This document shows, one piece after another, positions 1 through 8,411 of a stretch of DNA of 64,000 nucleotides (positions are counted from its first letter, which is position 1; each line of letters begins with the position of its first letter). Source of the DNA: Amycolatopsis cihanbeyliensis (GTDB lineage Bacteria > Actinomycetota > Actinomycetes > Mycobacteriales > Pseudonocardiaceae); assembly GCF_006715045.1 (NCBI RefSeq), contig NZ_VFML01000002.1:124001-188000 (forward strand). The letters run 5' to 3'. The notes beneath the pieces were generated by a model that did no database searches, was not told where the DNA came from, and was given only the letters and a program-made list of their open reading frames with translations. The position numbers and the translations under genes are program-made.

Positions 1-1480
1 CCTCGGCGGCGGCGTGCGCGCGGCGCCCGGTGGTCAACTCGGCGGCGACCCGCACCGGGTGGGTTCCCGGCCGTTCCCACCGATGCCGCACGGTGGTGCC
101 GCTCGCCCCGCCACCCGCGCCGAAGGTCCAGCGGGCAGCGCGCACCGTGGCGGCACCGTCGGCGACGACGGCGAACTCGAACTCCTCCCCCACCGTGCCA
201 CGGGAGTCCGGCCGGACCACGATGGAGACCTCGGTGCCCGCGGCGGATCCGTCCGGACGGGGCCGGGTACCACCCGGCCCGGACACCGCCGGAAGCTCCC
301 CCGCGCGGTCACCCGGGACCGGGCCCGGGGAGCCTTCCGCCCGCTGCCGGTCCGCGGTGCCGCGCTCCACCTCTCCCGGGTCGTACTTGGTGATCGGCCG
401 GACGCGACCGTCGAGCCCGATCACCCCGGCTCGCTCGCTGCCCGGGTCGTTGTAGAAGACCATCCCGTCCCTGGCGAGCAGCTCGAACCGCACCGGCCGG
501 TCGAGAAGGCGCGGGTGTGCGACCACCCTCCGGGTGTCGAGGTCGACGATCCACGCCCGCCCGGTCGAGAAGTCCGGCACCACGGCGTGCCCACCGACCG
601 CCACCGGCGCGCCGAGCTCAGCCGGACCGCCACCCAGCCGCACGGCCGCGCAGGACCCGGCCGCCGGGGCGCAGCTCAACAGCCGCCCGCGATCGGGTAG
701 CGCCACCAGCGCGCGTTGCCCTTCGGGGGAGTCGCTCACCGCCAGCCGCTCTCCCGGCCGCAGGTCCACCGGAATCGACCACTCGACCGCGCCGGTGCGC
801 GGATCGAGCAGATCCGCCGTGCCCCGCGCGGGGTCCAGCAGGGCCGGCCGATCTCCCGCCATGGCGAGCCTGCTGCCCGGCGTGCCCGCCCCGGCCCGCG
901 CGTGCCGCGCACCATCGGCGAACCAGACCAGGTCACCGGTGCGCTCGTCCACCGCCCACAGCCTGCCGTGCGTATCCACCACCGGCACGCCCTCGGCGAT
1001 CCGGGCCCGCATGGGGTAGGTGGGGCCGTTCCGCTCCAGCGTGGCGGGGTCGGTGCTGGCGAGCAGCCCCCGCCGGGGGTCCAGGGTGTAGAGCCCCCGC
1101 GGGGTGGGGAACACCGCCAGCCGCCCGCCCGCTCCCGGCAACGGGGCCACCGGGCGGGAGGGCCGCAGGGTCGCGCCGTCCACCCGCACCACCGAGTTCT
1201 CGGTGTGGTTCACCGCGTAGCCGGTGGCTCCCTGTTGCGCGGCACGCAGGTCGTTGCCAGGAGCCGCCACCGTGGCGCTGCCCGCCACCTCGGCCGACGC
1301 GCCGTCGAGCAGGGTCAGCCTGCCCACCGCGGCGGAGGCCACCCACACCTTGCCCGCGTGCAGCCGCACCTGCGGCACCTGGCGTTCCTGCTTCGCGCCG
1401 ACTACCACGAGCCCGGCCACCGAGACGATCGCCAGCACGATCCCGCCCACCGGCCGCCACCGACGCGTACCGAGGCCCAT
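1..1480 (-). CDS. Membrane-anchored beta-propeller-like protein with PKD-like domain, partial
   Basis: The minus-strand frame from the ATG at 1480 stays open to base 1, so at least 493 codons are present and the stop lies outside the window. A basic start (MGLGTRRWRP) is followed by one hydrophobic segment at about residues 12-30 (GIVLAIVSVAGLVVVG), which suggests a membrane anchor with an extracytoplasmic body. Residues about 40-370 carry short repeats such as LYTLDPRRG, LWAVDERTGDLVW and LLDPRTGAVEW, typical of beta-propeller blades. Near the cut end, HRWERPGTHPVRV resembles a PKD fold. It starts 4 bases after the stop of the transglutaminase-fold gene, so the two are co-transcribed. I do not recognise a specific function; an extracellular assembly or cell-wall role is inferred from the neighbours. 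Confidence 0.8.
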   Translation of the reverse strand, partial: MGLGTRRWRPVGGIVLAIVSVAGLVVVGAKQERQVPQVRLHAGKVWVASAAVGRLTLLDGASAEVAGSATVAAPGNDLRAAQQGATGYAVNHTENSVVRVDGATLRPSRPVAPLPGAGGRLAVFPTPRGLYTLDPRRGLLASTDPATLERNGPTYPMRARIAEGVPVVDTHGRLWAVDERTGDLVWFADGARHARAGAGTPGSRLAMAGDRPALLDPARGTADLLDPRTGAVEWSIPVDLRPGERLAVSDSPEGQRALVALPDRGRLLSCAPAAGSCAAVRLGGGPAELGAPVAVGGHAVVPDFSTGRAWIVDLDTRRVVAHPRLLDRPVRFELLARDGMVFYNDPGSERAGVIGLDGRVRPITKYDPGEVERGTADRQRAEGSPGPVPGDRAGELPAVSGPGGTRPRPDGSAAGTEVSIVVRPDSRGTVGEEFEFAVVADGAATVRAARWTFGAGGGASGTTVRHRWERPGTHPVRVAAELTTGRRAHAAAE

Positions 1481-1484
1481 GTGA

Positions 1485-3809
1485 TCACCTGATTCCTGTC
1501 GTGCCAACGTTGCCGCGCTCTCCTGCCGTGTGCCGCCCCGGGCGTAACGGCCGCGGGTCCACCGCGGCCAGCAGCCACCGTAGCGAGGGCCGGGGCGGGT
1601 ACAGCCGCATACGCAACTCGCGTTCCAGCCCCCAGGCCCTGCGGACATCGCCGTCCGCGGGTTCGGTCGGCGCGTAGGTGGCCGCGGTCGCCAGTTCGGC
1701 CAGCTCCACGGCGGGTTCCACCCGCGCGCCGAGCGCGGCCCTTGCCGCCTCGGCCGTCTCCACCGCGGTCCGCGAGACCGGTTCCCGCACCCCGCGCTCG
1801 GCGAGCCGGTCCACGGCCTCCTGCCAGGCACCCAGTGTCCTCGCGGTGTTCCCCGTGGCACCGCGCCGCCGTCGCCGCCTGCGGACCTTCGCCAGCACGA
1901 TCGACGCACCCACCAGCAGGCCGAGCGCGGGCAGCAGCACCGCGCCCCACAGCAACCACTCCCAGCTCGGGCCGGCGGAACGATCCGCGGGGGCAGGCGG
2001 CGGATCCGGCCGCGGCCGCGCGGCCGGCGGCGGTTCGGGCCGCCGCGGCCCGAGTGCGGAACCGTCGAGCTCACCGTCGGGGTGACCGCGCGAACCGGCC
2101 GCGGACACGGCGGGTCCGGTGGGTTCGAACGGAACCCAGCCGTAGCGTTCGAAATGCACCTCGGCCCAGGCATGCGCGTCGCGGGTGGTGACGGTGTGCA
2201 CCCCGGCACGAGCCGCGGGCAGCCGGTAGCCGACCGCGACCCTGGCGGGGAAGCCCGCGGCGCGGGCGAGCACGGCGAAGGCCGAGGCGTGTTGCTCGGC
2301 GAAACCCGCCTTGCCGTCCGAACCGCTGCCGGTCAGCAGGCCGTGCAACCGGGCGTAGGAGTGCCCGGGCTGCGCGCCGAGCCGGTACGGCAGCCCGCGC
2401 AGGTACCGCTCGATCGCGACGAGCTCGGCGTAGGCGGTCGACTCGCTCGCGGTGAGCCGTTGCGCCGTGGCGTGCAGCTCGCTCGGCAGGCCGGGCAGTT
2501 CGGTGTAACGCCGGTACACCGGTCCGGTACTCGGTGCCGCGCGGGGCAGGCCGCCATCGGGGGCGCCCAGCACACCGGTCAGCCGGTAGCTCGCCCCTTG
2601 CCAGGCGTCCCCGGCGTTGACCAGGACACCCGAGTCCCTGCTGAACCCGATCGCACCGGCGTCCAGCCCTGCCGGCCACAGCCGCGCGGGCCAACCGAAC
2701 ACCGGAAGGAACGGCCCGGCGAGCCCGTCGATCGTGATCTCCGCGGTGACGGTGCGGGACGCGGTCAGCGCGGGGTCCACGGCCAGTTCCCGCCCGGCCA
2801 GCAGGAAGCGGTCGGCCGCGGTCCACAGGACCCCGTCGAACTCGTCGAGCGCGGCGGTCCTGACCCGGTCGAGGCCCGCGGCGTCGCCACCGGTGCGAAC
2901 CGTGAACAGGCGGCGCGGCGGCCGCTCCCGTAGCTGGGTCTTCAGCGTCACCAGCGGGGTGAGCGTGTCGGCGACTCGCACCGGTGGCTCGGTCAGCGCG
3001 CGCGGATCGAACCGGTCCGCGCCGGAGGACAGCGGGAACGCCTGCCCGCCCAGCACGGCAAGCAGGATGATCACGGCGACCGACGGCACCCCGGCGGCCA
3101 GCCTGCCCACGGTGGCCCGGCGGAGCCGGTGCGCCTGCCGGGAGTCGGCAAGGAGCTCGGCGCCGGACCGAACGGCCCGCAGCAACACCAGCAGCAGCGC
3201 GGAGGCAAGGAAGCACGCGGTGGGCAACAGCTGGACGCCCGGTTGCGCCCCGACGAACAGCAGCGCCGCCGTGAAGGCCACCAGCCCGGGCGCCACCGGC
3301 GCCAGCACCGTCCGGGTGCGCAGCACGAGCGTGGCCGCGGTGAAGGCCGCGATCCAGGTGATCAGCACCGGGGTGATGAGCAGGTCGCCACGCAGGTCGG
3401 CCGGCGGGACGACGGTGAACATCCGCGCCCAGCCGCCCAGCATCCCCCGCGCCAGTTCGGCCACCGTGTCTCCGGTGGGCAGCCCGTGTATGACGGTGGT
3501 GCGGAACACGCCGTAGGTGGACAGCAGGGCGAACCCGCCGACCGCGGTCAGCAGGGTGGCGATCGACCCCCACCGGCGCAGCCCGGCCAGGGTGGCGGCC
3601 AGCACCGCGACCACGGCGGCGCCGCACACCTGCGGCAGGTACCCGGCGGTGGCGAAGAACCGGCCGTACAGCAGGCCACCGGCGACGATCGTGGCACCAC
3701 ACAGCACGAGCTCGGCCGCGGTCCGGGCAACCCGGCCGCCGGTACCGACGGCCTCCGCTCCTCCGCGCGGCCCTCCCCGGCCCGCGGTCCGGACCTGCCC
3801 GGGACTCAC
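1485..3809 (-). CDS. Transglutaminase-fold membrane protein lacking the catalytic Cys
   Basis: A protein of 774 residues starting at the GTG that overlaps the DUF58 stop (GTGA); the longer open frame upstream only shadows DUF58. The N-terminal third has about six hydrophobic helices, the middle is an extracytoplasmic region, and a further helix lies near residue 620 (WLLWGAVLLPALGLLVGAS) followed by an Arg-rich tail. The transglutaminase core is clear: GFPARVAVGYRL, then DAHAWAEVHF with the His near residue 545, then YGWVPFEPTGP. The position that holds the nucleophilic Cys in active members reads KAGFAEQHASAF, with Ala at residue 504. The fold is kept but cysteine catalysis looks lost. The MoxR-DUF58-transglutaminase gene order is widely conserved in actinobacteria, but the substrate is unknown. 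Confidence 0.88.
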   Translation of the reverse strand: MSPGQVRTAGRGGPRGGAEAVGTGGRVARTAAELVLCGATIVAGGLLYGRFFATAGYLPQVCGAAVVAVLAATLAGLRRWGSIATLLTAVGGFALLSTYGVFRTTVIHGLPTGDTVAELARGMLGGWARMFTVVPPADLRGDLLITPVLITWIAAFTAATLVLRTRTVLAPVAPGLVAFTAALLFVGAQPGVQLLPTACFLASALLLVLLRAVRSGAELLADSRQAHRLRRATVGRLAAGVPSVAVIILLAVLGGQAFPLSSGADRFDPRALTEPPVRVADTLTPLVTLKTQLRERPPRRLFTVRTGGDAAGLDRVRTAALDEFDGVLWTAADRFLLAGRELAVDPALTASRTVTAEITIDGLAGPFLPVFGWPARLWPAGLDAGAIGFSRDSGVLVNAGDAWQGASYRLTGVLGAPDGGLPRAAPSTGPVYRRYTELPGLPSELHATAQRLTASESTAYAELVAIERYLRGLPYRLGAQPGHSYARLHGLLTGSGSDGKAGFAEQHASAFAVLARAAGFPARVAVGYRLPAARAGVHTVTTRDAHAWAEVHFERYGWVPFEPTGPAVSAAGSRGHPDGELDGSALGPRRPEPPPAARPRPDPPPAPADRSAGPSWEWLLWGAVLLPALGLLVGASIVLAKVRRRRRRRGATGNTARTLGAWQEAVDRLAERGVREPVSRTAVETAEAARAALGARVEPAVELAELATAATYAPTEPADGDVRRAWGLERELRMRLYPPRPSLRWLLAAVDPRPLRPGRHTAGERGNVGTTGIR

Positions 3810-4969
3810 GGCGGCACCGCCGAGTTCCAGCGGTCGGCGAACTCGGCGCTGGTAGGCGCGTCGACCACGACCACCCCGGCCGGTGACTCCCGACCCCCGG
3901 TACCCGACTGTCCGATGTGGACAACAGTGATCGTACGGAACCACGGCCGCACCGCGGCGAGGATCTCCCGCTCCTCGGGCGCCGCCCGGCCGGTCACCAG
4001 GCCGAAGGTGATCCACTCGCCGGTGGCGACCAGGTCGCGGACCAGGTCCGGCACTCCGGTGACCCCGCGGTCGGCCGCGGACGACCCCACCCTGGACAGC
4101 AGGTCCAGCGCGGTGGTCATCTCGCTGTCCCACTGCCGCCGCCCGGTCGTACCGATCCGGTCCCCGGTGGTACGCAGTTCGAACGGCAGGCCCGCGCGAC
4201 CGGCGGCCTCGCACCAGGAGGCGGCCACCCTGGTGGCGTCCTCGAAGGCCTCGCCCGCGTACGGTTGGGCGCTGGTGTCCAACACGATCAGCTGCCGGGG
4301 CTCGTCCGGGACGACATGGTGCCGTACCTGGAGCGTCCCGATCCGCGCCGTGGAGGGCCAGTGGATCCGCCGCCAGTCGTCGCCCGGCTGGTAGTCACGC
4401 AGGCTGTGGAACGCGACCCCGTCCCGCGCGGAGCCGCGCGCGTCGCCGCCCTCCGCGTCCCGCATGCCCGGCATCGGCAGCGGGGCGATCCGGTGCGTCC
4501 GCGGGTAGACGTGCAACACGGACTCCCGGCCGTGCGCGGCCCCGGTCCGCAGCAATTGCAGCGGGTCGGCATGGCCGACCGCGGGTGCGGGCAGGACATG
4601 CCTGCCACGGCACTCGGTCGGCAGCGGGTAGGTGGACTCGGTGGCACCACCGGCAGGCAGGCTCGGCAGCGGAACGGCGATCCGGCGCCCGGCCACGGTT
4701 TCGGTGACCGTCAGCGGAGGGCTACGCCGGCGCCCGGAATTGGTCACGGTCAGCACGCCGTAGGCCGGCACACCCTCCGGCACCCGCGGCGGGCTGATCG
4801 TGCGTACGGTCGTCAGTCGCGGACGGGCCACCATCCACCCCGCCGCCACCACCAGCGCCGCCACGCAGCCGAGGCCGAGCACGATCAACTCGGGATACCC
4901 CGCGAGCACGCCGCCCGCCAGCAACAGCACGGCCGACGCGGCGAGTGCGGCCCCCTTTCCGGTGATCAC
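3806..4969 (-). CDS. DUF58 domain protein (vWA-like) of a MoxR operon
   Basis: A protein of 387 residues with a GTG start at 4969. Two hydrophobic N-terminal segments (about residues 7-45, including ASAVLLLAGGVLAGYPELIV) anchor it in the membrane. The DUF58 signature lies near residues 190-215 (LRDYQPGDDWRRIHWPSTAR), followed by a vWA-like region beginning LIVLDTSAQPY. The start lies 6 bases after the moxR stop, and its TGA overlaps the GTG of the transglutaminase-fold gene, so translation is coupled through the operon. DUF58 proteins are usual partners of MoxR ATPases and are thought to act as adaptors in metal-dependent assembly or maturation. No substrate can be named here. Confidence 0.9.
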   Translation of the reverse strand: MITGKGAALAASAVLLLAGGVLAGYPELIVLGLGCVAALVVAAGWMVARPRLTTVRTISPPRVPEGVPAYGVLTVTNSGRRRSPPLTVTETVAGRRIAVPLPSLPAGGATESTYPLPTECRGRHVLPAPAVGHADPLQLLRTGAAHGRESVLHVYPRTHRIAPLPMPGMRDAEGGDARGSARDGVAFHSLRDYQPGDDWRRIHWPSTARIGTLQVRHHVVPDEPRQLIVLDTSAQPYAGEAFEDATRVAASWCEAAGRAGLPFELRTTGDRIGTTGRRQWDSEMTTALDLLSRVGSSAADRGVTGVPDLVRDLVATGEWITFGLVTGRAAPEEREILAAVRPWFRTITVVHIGQSGTGGRESPAGVVVVDAPTSAEFADRWNSAVPP

Positions 4970-4975
4970 GGTGGT

Positions 4976-6007
4976 TCACCGGTGTCCCTGCGCCCGCGGG
5001 ACCGGCACCCCGGCCAAAATGTCCCGTACCACCGCCTCGGGGGTCTGCTGCTGGATCCGCGCCTGCGAGGTCAGCAGCAGCCGATGGTTCAGCACCGGCA
5101 CCGCGATCGCCTTCACGTCGTCGGCGGTGACGTAGGAACGACCCATCGACAGGGCGTAGGCCTGGGCCGCGGTGGCCAGCGCGATGCTGCCCCGCGGGCT
5201 GGCGCCCAGCTCGACGTCCGGGTGCGTGCGGGTCGCCCTGGTGAGCATCGCGACGTAGGTCCGCAGCTCCATCGAGATGTGCAGTTCCCGCACCAGTCCG
5301 ATGAGCGTGCGCAACTGGTCCAGTTCCAGCACGGCGCGCAGTTGCTCGGGTTTGCGCCGGGCGATCCCGTCGGTGACCACCGACACCTCGTCGTCGAGCT
5401 CGTCCGGGTACCCGATGGCGATCCGCATCAGGAACCGGTCGAGCTGGGCCTCCGGCAGCACGTACGTTCCCTGGTGTTCCACCGGATTCTGGGTGGCGAT
5501 GCAGAGAAACGGGTCCGGGACCGCGCGTGCGGCACCGTCCACCGTGACCTGCCGTTCGGCCATCACCTCCAGCAGCGCCGACTGGGTTTTCGGGGAGGCA
5601 CGATTGATCTCGTCGGCCAGCAGGATGTTGGTGAACACCGGGCCCTGCCGGTACTCGAAGCCGCCCTTGGCCTGGTCGTAGACCTGCACACCGGTGACAT
5701 CCGACGGCAGCAGGTCGGGGGTGAACTGGATCCGTTTCACCGTCGAACCCGCCACGGAATGCGCGATCGCCTTCGCCAGTGAGGTTTTCGCCACGCCGGG
5801 CACGTCCTCGATCAGCAGGTGCCCTTCGGCGAGCAGGCACACCAGCGCCAGCCGGACCGTCGTCGACTTCCCCCTGACGAAGTCCTCGATGTTCCTGGCC
5901 AGCTCATGGAAACCCTGCCGGGAGACCATCCAGTCGGGCACCGGCTCCTCTCCAGACCCTCGCAGTTGCCGCAAAGTGCATACCACGCGCACGTCAAAGG
6001 AGTTCAT
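4976..6007 (-). CDS. MoxR-family AAA+ ATPase
   Basis: A protein of 343 residues from the ATG at 6007 (MNSFDVRV); an in-frame upstream ATG at 6085 would add 26 low-complexity residues that the family does not need. The AAA+ motifs are a Walker A in the variant form EDVPGVAKTSLAKA, a Walker B LLADEINRASPKTQSALLEV and a sensor region CIATQNPVEHQGTY with the MoxR-typical NPxE. The C-terminal lid contains GASPRGSIAL, another family hallmark. It is the first gene of the operon and probably works as an ATP-driven chaperone for the DUF58 and transglutaminase-fold proteins that follow. It is cytosolic, with no signal or membrane segments. Confidence 0.93.
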   Translation of the reverse strand: MNSFDVRVVCTLRQLRGSGEEPVPDWMVSRQGFHELARNIEDFVRGKSTTVRLALVCLLAEGHLLIEDVPGVAKTSLAKAIAHSVAGSTVKRIQFTPDLLPSDVTGVQVYDQAKGGFEYRQGPVFTNILLADEINRASPKTQSALLEVMAERQVTVDGAARAVPDPFLCIATQNPVEHQGTYVLPEAQLDRFLMRIAIGYPDELDDEVSVVTDGIARRKPEQLRAVLELDQLRTLIGLVRELHISMELRTYVAMLTRATRTHPDVELGASPRGSIALATAAQAYALSMGRSYVTADDVKAIAVPVLNHRLLLTSQARIQQQTPEAVVRDILAGVPVPRAQGHR

Positions 6008-6222
6008 CGTAGCGGTGCCCACCCGGGGGCCCCAGGGCACCCGCGCACCCGCGGCGCGGTGGACGGCGGCAGGGGGACACGACATGGACGCCAGCCTCGC
6101 GCGTGACGCGCGCGGAGAGCACGGGTCGCCTGTCGCCCATCGCCGTAGGCGTGGGACGACGCGAACACGCTCCGTTACCTACTCCACCGCGCCAATCCGG
6201 CTGAGACGGCTGACCTGGCGGT

Positions 6223-7134
6223 TCAACCCCCGCCCTCGTCGGTGGGGCGTACCACCAACACCGGGCATCGGGCGTGCTGGACAAGCGCCTGGCTGGTCGA
6301 TCCGAGTAACATGCCCCGGAATCCACCCCGGCCCCGGCTGCCCACCACGAGCAGTCGCGCCTCGCCGGACCGCTCCAGCAACTGGTGCCGCGGACGGTCC
6401 CGCACCACCACGCGTTCCACCCGCACGTCCGGGTGCTTCTCCTGCCAGCCGGCGAGCCGCTCGGCGAGCGACCGCTGCTCGACCTCGTCCACCGACTCCC
6501 AGACCGCGTTGAACCGCTCCGGGCTGAACACGTCCTCGTAGTCCCCGTCGACCCAGGAGTGCACGGCCACCAACGGCGCGTTTCGTTGCGACGCCTCCTC
6601 GAAGGCGACCCCGATCGCCCGGTCACTGATCGGGCTCCCGTCCACACCGACCACCACCGGCCCCTCCTCGGGCAGCCCGTCGGCGCCGTCCCGACCGCGC
6701 ACCACCGCGACGGGGCAACGCGCGTGCGCGGACACCGCGATCGCGGTGGAGCCCAGGCGCATCCCGGCGAACCCGCCGGAACCCGAGGCGCCGAGCACGA
6801 TCATCCGCGCCACTCCGGACAAGTCGAGCAGCACCGGTACCGGCGCCTCGCGTCGGGGGTCGGTGTGCACGGCGAGCCGGGGCGCGACGGCACGCGCCGC
6901 CTCGGCGGCCTCGTCCAGGATGCGTCGCCCCTCCTGCTCCAGTTCCTCGAACACGTCCAGCGGGGCGGGCAACCCCCCGCCGTAGGAGCCACCGGGGTGA
7001 AAGGCGTGCACCAGATACAGGCCGGTGTTGCGTTCGGCGGCCGTCCTCGCGGCCCACTCCACGGCCCGGCTCGCCGAGGGCGAACCGTCCACCCCGACCA
7101 CGATCGCGCCGTGCGCTGTCTCCGTGCTCATCAT
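6223..7134 (-). CDS. Tandem universal stress protein
   Basis: A protein of 303 residues with two complete Usp domains. The start is set by GGAG six bases before the ATG at 7134 (MMSTETAHG). Domain 1 (about residues 10-145) begins IVVGVDGSPSASRAVEWA and ends with the ATP-binding pattern VLGASGSGGFAGMRLGS. Domain 2 (about 155-300) begins VVVGVDGSPISDRAI and ends VVGSRGRGGFRGMLLGS. Both keep the G-2X-G-9X-G-S nucleotide signature, so ATP binding is expected. In mycobacteria and relatives such tandem proteins are induced by hypoxia and other stresses. It stands alone, with a decayed CBS-domain gene immediately upstream. Confidence 0.93.
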   Translation of the reverse strand: MMSTETAHGAIVVGVDGSPSASRAVEWAARTAAERNTGLYLVHAFHPGGSYGGGLPAPLDVFEELEQEGRRILDEAAEAARAVAPRLAVHTDPRREAPVPVLLDLSGVARMIVLGASGSGGFAGMRLGSTAIAVSAHARCPVAVVRGRDGADGLPEEGPVVVGVDGSPISDRAIGVAFEEASQRNAPLVAVHSWVDGDYEDVFSPERFNAVWESVDEVEQRSLAERLAGWQEKHPDVRVERVVVRDRPRHQLLERSGEARLLVVGSRGRGGFRGMLLGSTSQALVQHARCPVLVVRPTDEGGG

Positions 7135-7196
7135 TCGCTGCTCCTTCGTCCGGCCCGCTGTCACCGGTTCCGCCCACAGGCCACGCCGGATCACCT

Positions 7197-7456
7197 CCGG
7201 ATCCGTCCACTACGTACAGTCTGCGCAATCGCCGCCGGGCCAGCCACCCGGCGGCGTGGGCGAGCGGCTCCTGCCGCCCGATGATCCGCACCCCGCTGTT
7301 CGTCAACTCGACCGCCGTCGTGCCGTGCGGCCTACCCGGCAGGTCGCCCTCGGAAACCACCCCGGCCGCGAGCGCACCGGGCCCTGGTCCCCAGCGGCAG
7401 GGACCGTGGCCCCCGTCCGGCAACGCCACCCTGCCGGGTGATCTCGGAACCCGCAC
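7197..7456 (-). pseudogene. CBS-domain protein remnant
   Basis: The minus strand carries a stretch resembling the end of one CBS repeat and the start of another: GVVSEGDL, then VRIIGRQEPLAHAAGWL, then RRLRRLYVVDGSG. These match the usual pattern of a VSEGDL end and a repeat with a RRLPVVD core. The expected continuation is missing: after VVDGSG the frame runs into an unrelated overlap with the universal stress gene, and no sensible N-terminus exists. CBS proteins often sit beside universal stress proteins, so a once-complete partner gene may have been eroded here. This piece and flanking non-coding DNA fill the 379 bases between the universal stress gene and the sigma factor gene. Confidence 0.45.
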
Positions 7457-7513
7457 ACGGAATGTGCCGTCCCAACTGCGCCCGGTCGCCTACCGGTCGG
7501 GCCGGAGGACGGG

Positions 7514-8086
7514 ATGGTGTTCGGCATGGAACTCGGCGAGCTGTGCGCAAGGGCCGCCGCGGGTGACCAGACCGCCATGGCGGCGTTGGCGCGAGAGGCC
7601 GCCGCGCTGCTGCTGGCCGTGGCCAGGGCGCACCGGTTGGACGAGGCGGACAGTTGGGACGTGCACCAGGGCACCTGGGTGTCGCTGGCCGGGCGGCTAC
7701 CGCTGGTACGGGACCCGCGCCGACTGTCTGCCTGGCTGGCGACCACCGCGCGCAGGCTCGCGCTGCGCACGCTGCGTGGGCGGCGGCGGGAACTGCCCCG
7801 CGGGTACTGGCCGGAGGAGTGCGGGCTGTTCGAGCATCCGCATCCCTCCGCGGAGGCGCTGGTGCTGCGGCTGGAGCGCGACCGGGTGCTCTGGCGGGCG
7901 GCCGCGCGACTACCCAGGCGGCACCGGCTGCTGCTGTGGCTGCTGGCGTACCGGCCGGACCTCACCCAGGCGCAGCTCGCGACGCGGCTGGGTATCGCGC
8001 CGGGCAGCGTGGGACCGCTGCGGAAACGCTGTTTCGACCAGATGCGGGCCTGGCTGCGTGCCGAGGGGATCCACGGCTTCGAGTAG
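7514..8086 (+). CDS. ECF-like RNA polymerase sigma factor
   Basis: A protein of 190 residues starting at the ATG at 7514, preceded by GGAGG. Region 2-like sequence covers about residues 5-85 (LCARAAAGDQTAMAALA, then DVHQGTWVSLAGRL) and ends in ARRLALRTLRGRRREL. Region 4-like sequence covers about residues 125-185 (LPRRHRLLLWLLAYRP, LTQAQLATRLGIAPGSVGPL), a helix-turn-helix expected to contact the -35 element. The length matches ECF sigma factors. No anti-sigma factor gene is adjacent; the next gene is convergent. The target regulon cannot be read from the sequence. Confidence 0.85.
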   Translation: MVFGMELGELCARAAAGDQTAMAALAREAAALLLAVARAHRLDEADSWDVHQGTWVSLAGRLPLVRDPRRLSAWLATTARRLALRTLRGRRRELPRGYWPEECGLFEHPHPSAEALVLRLERDRVLWRAAARLPRRHRLLLWLLAYRPDLTQAQLATRLGIAPGSVGPLRKRCFDQMRAWLRAEGIHGFE

Positions 8087-8098
8087 GTGCGACGTGGG

Positions 8099-8308
8099 TC
8101 AGGAGGCGCGGGGCAGGGGCTGCGGAACGACCTCGGTGTCGAGACAGGCACAGCCGCCGGACAGCTCCAGGCAGTCCGCGGTCAGCGGGTGCCGCGATTC
8201 GTCGCCGTCGAAGCAGTCGAGGTCGGTGCATTCCACCTGGTCGTCGGCGTGCAGCACGAGCGTGCCGTGGCAGTGGTCGAGACCGCCGGCGCACCGGACG
8301 CACTCCAT
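8099..8308 (-). CDS. Cys-rich small protein
   Basis: A protein of 69 residues starting at the ATG at 8308, with GAAAGG upstream. It has seven Cys and several His residues arranged as CVRCAGGLDHCHG, ECTDLDCFDG, ADCLELSGGCACLD. The CxxC and CxC pairs suggest a zinc- or iron-binding small protein. Small proteins of this look, beginning with a CxRC-LDHCHGTL pattern, occur in related actinomycetes, but I know no assigned function. It is convergent with the sigma factor gene, with 12 bases between the stop codons. Confidence 0.75.
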   Translation of the reverse strand: MECVRCAGGLDHCHGTLVLHADDQVECTDLDCFDGDESRHPLTADCLELSGGCACLDTEVVPQPLPRAS

Positions 8309-8411
8309 AGTGGAAGCCTTTCCCGAGAAGGTTGACCTACTCGGGTCTTCATAACACCCCGCGACCCGCCGGCGTGGTACCCGTGGCGGCGTGTCGCCAT
8401 CGAGACGAGGG

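Noticed and set aside
3917..5782. Plus-strand open frame of 621 residues
   Set aside because: It is antisense to the DUF58 and MoxR genes, with His/Gly/Arg-rich low-complexity translation typical of a GC-rich shadow frame.
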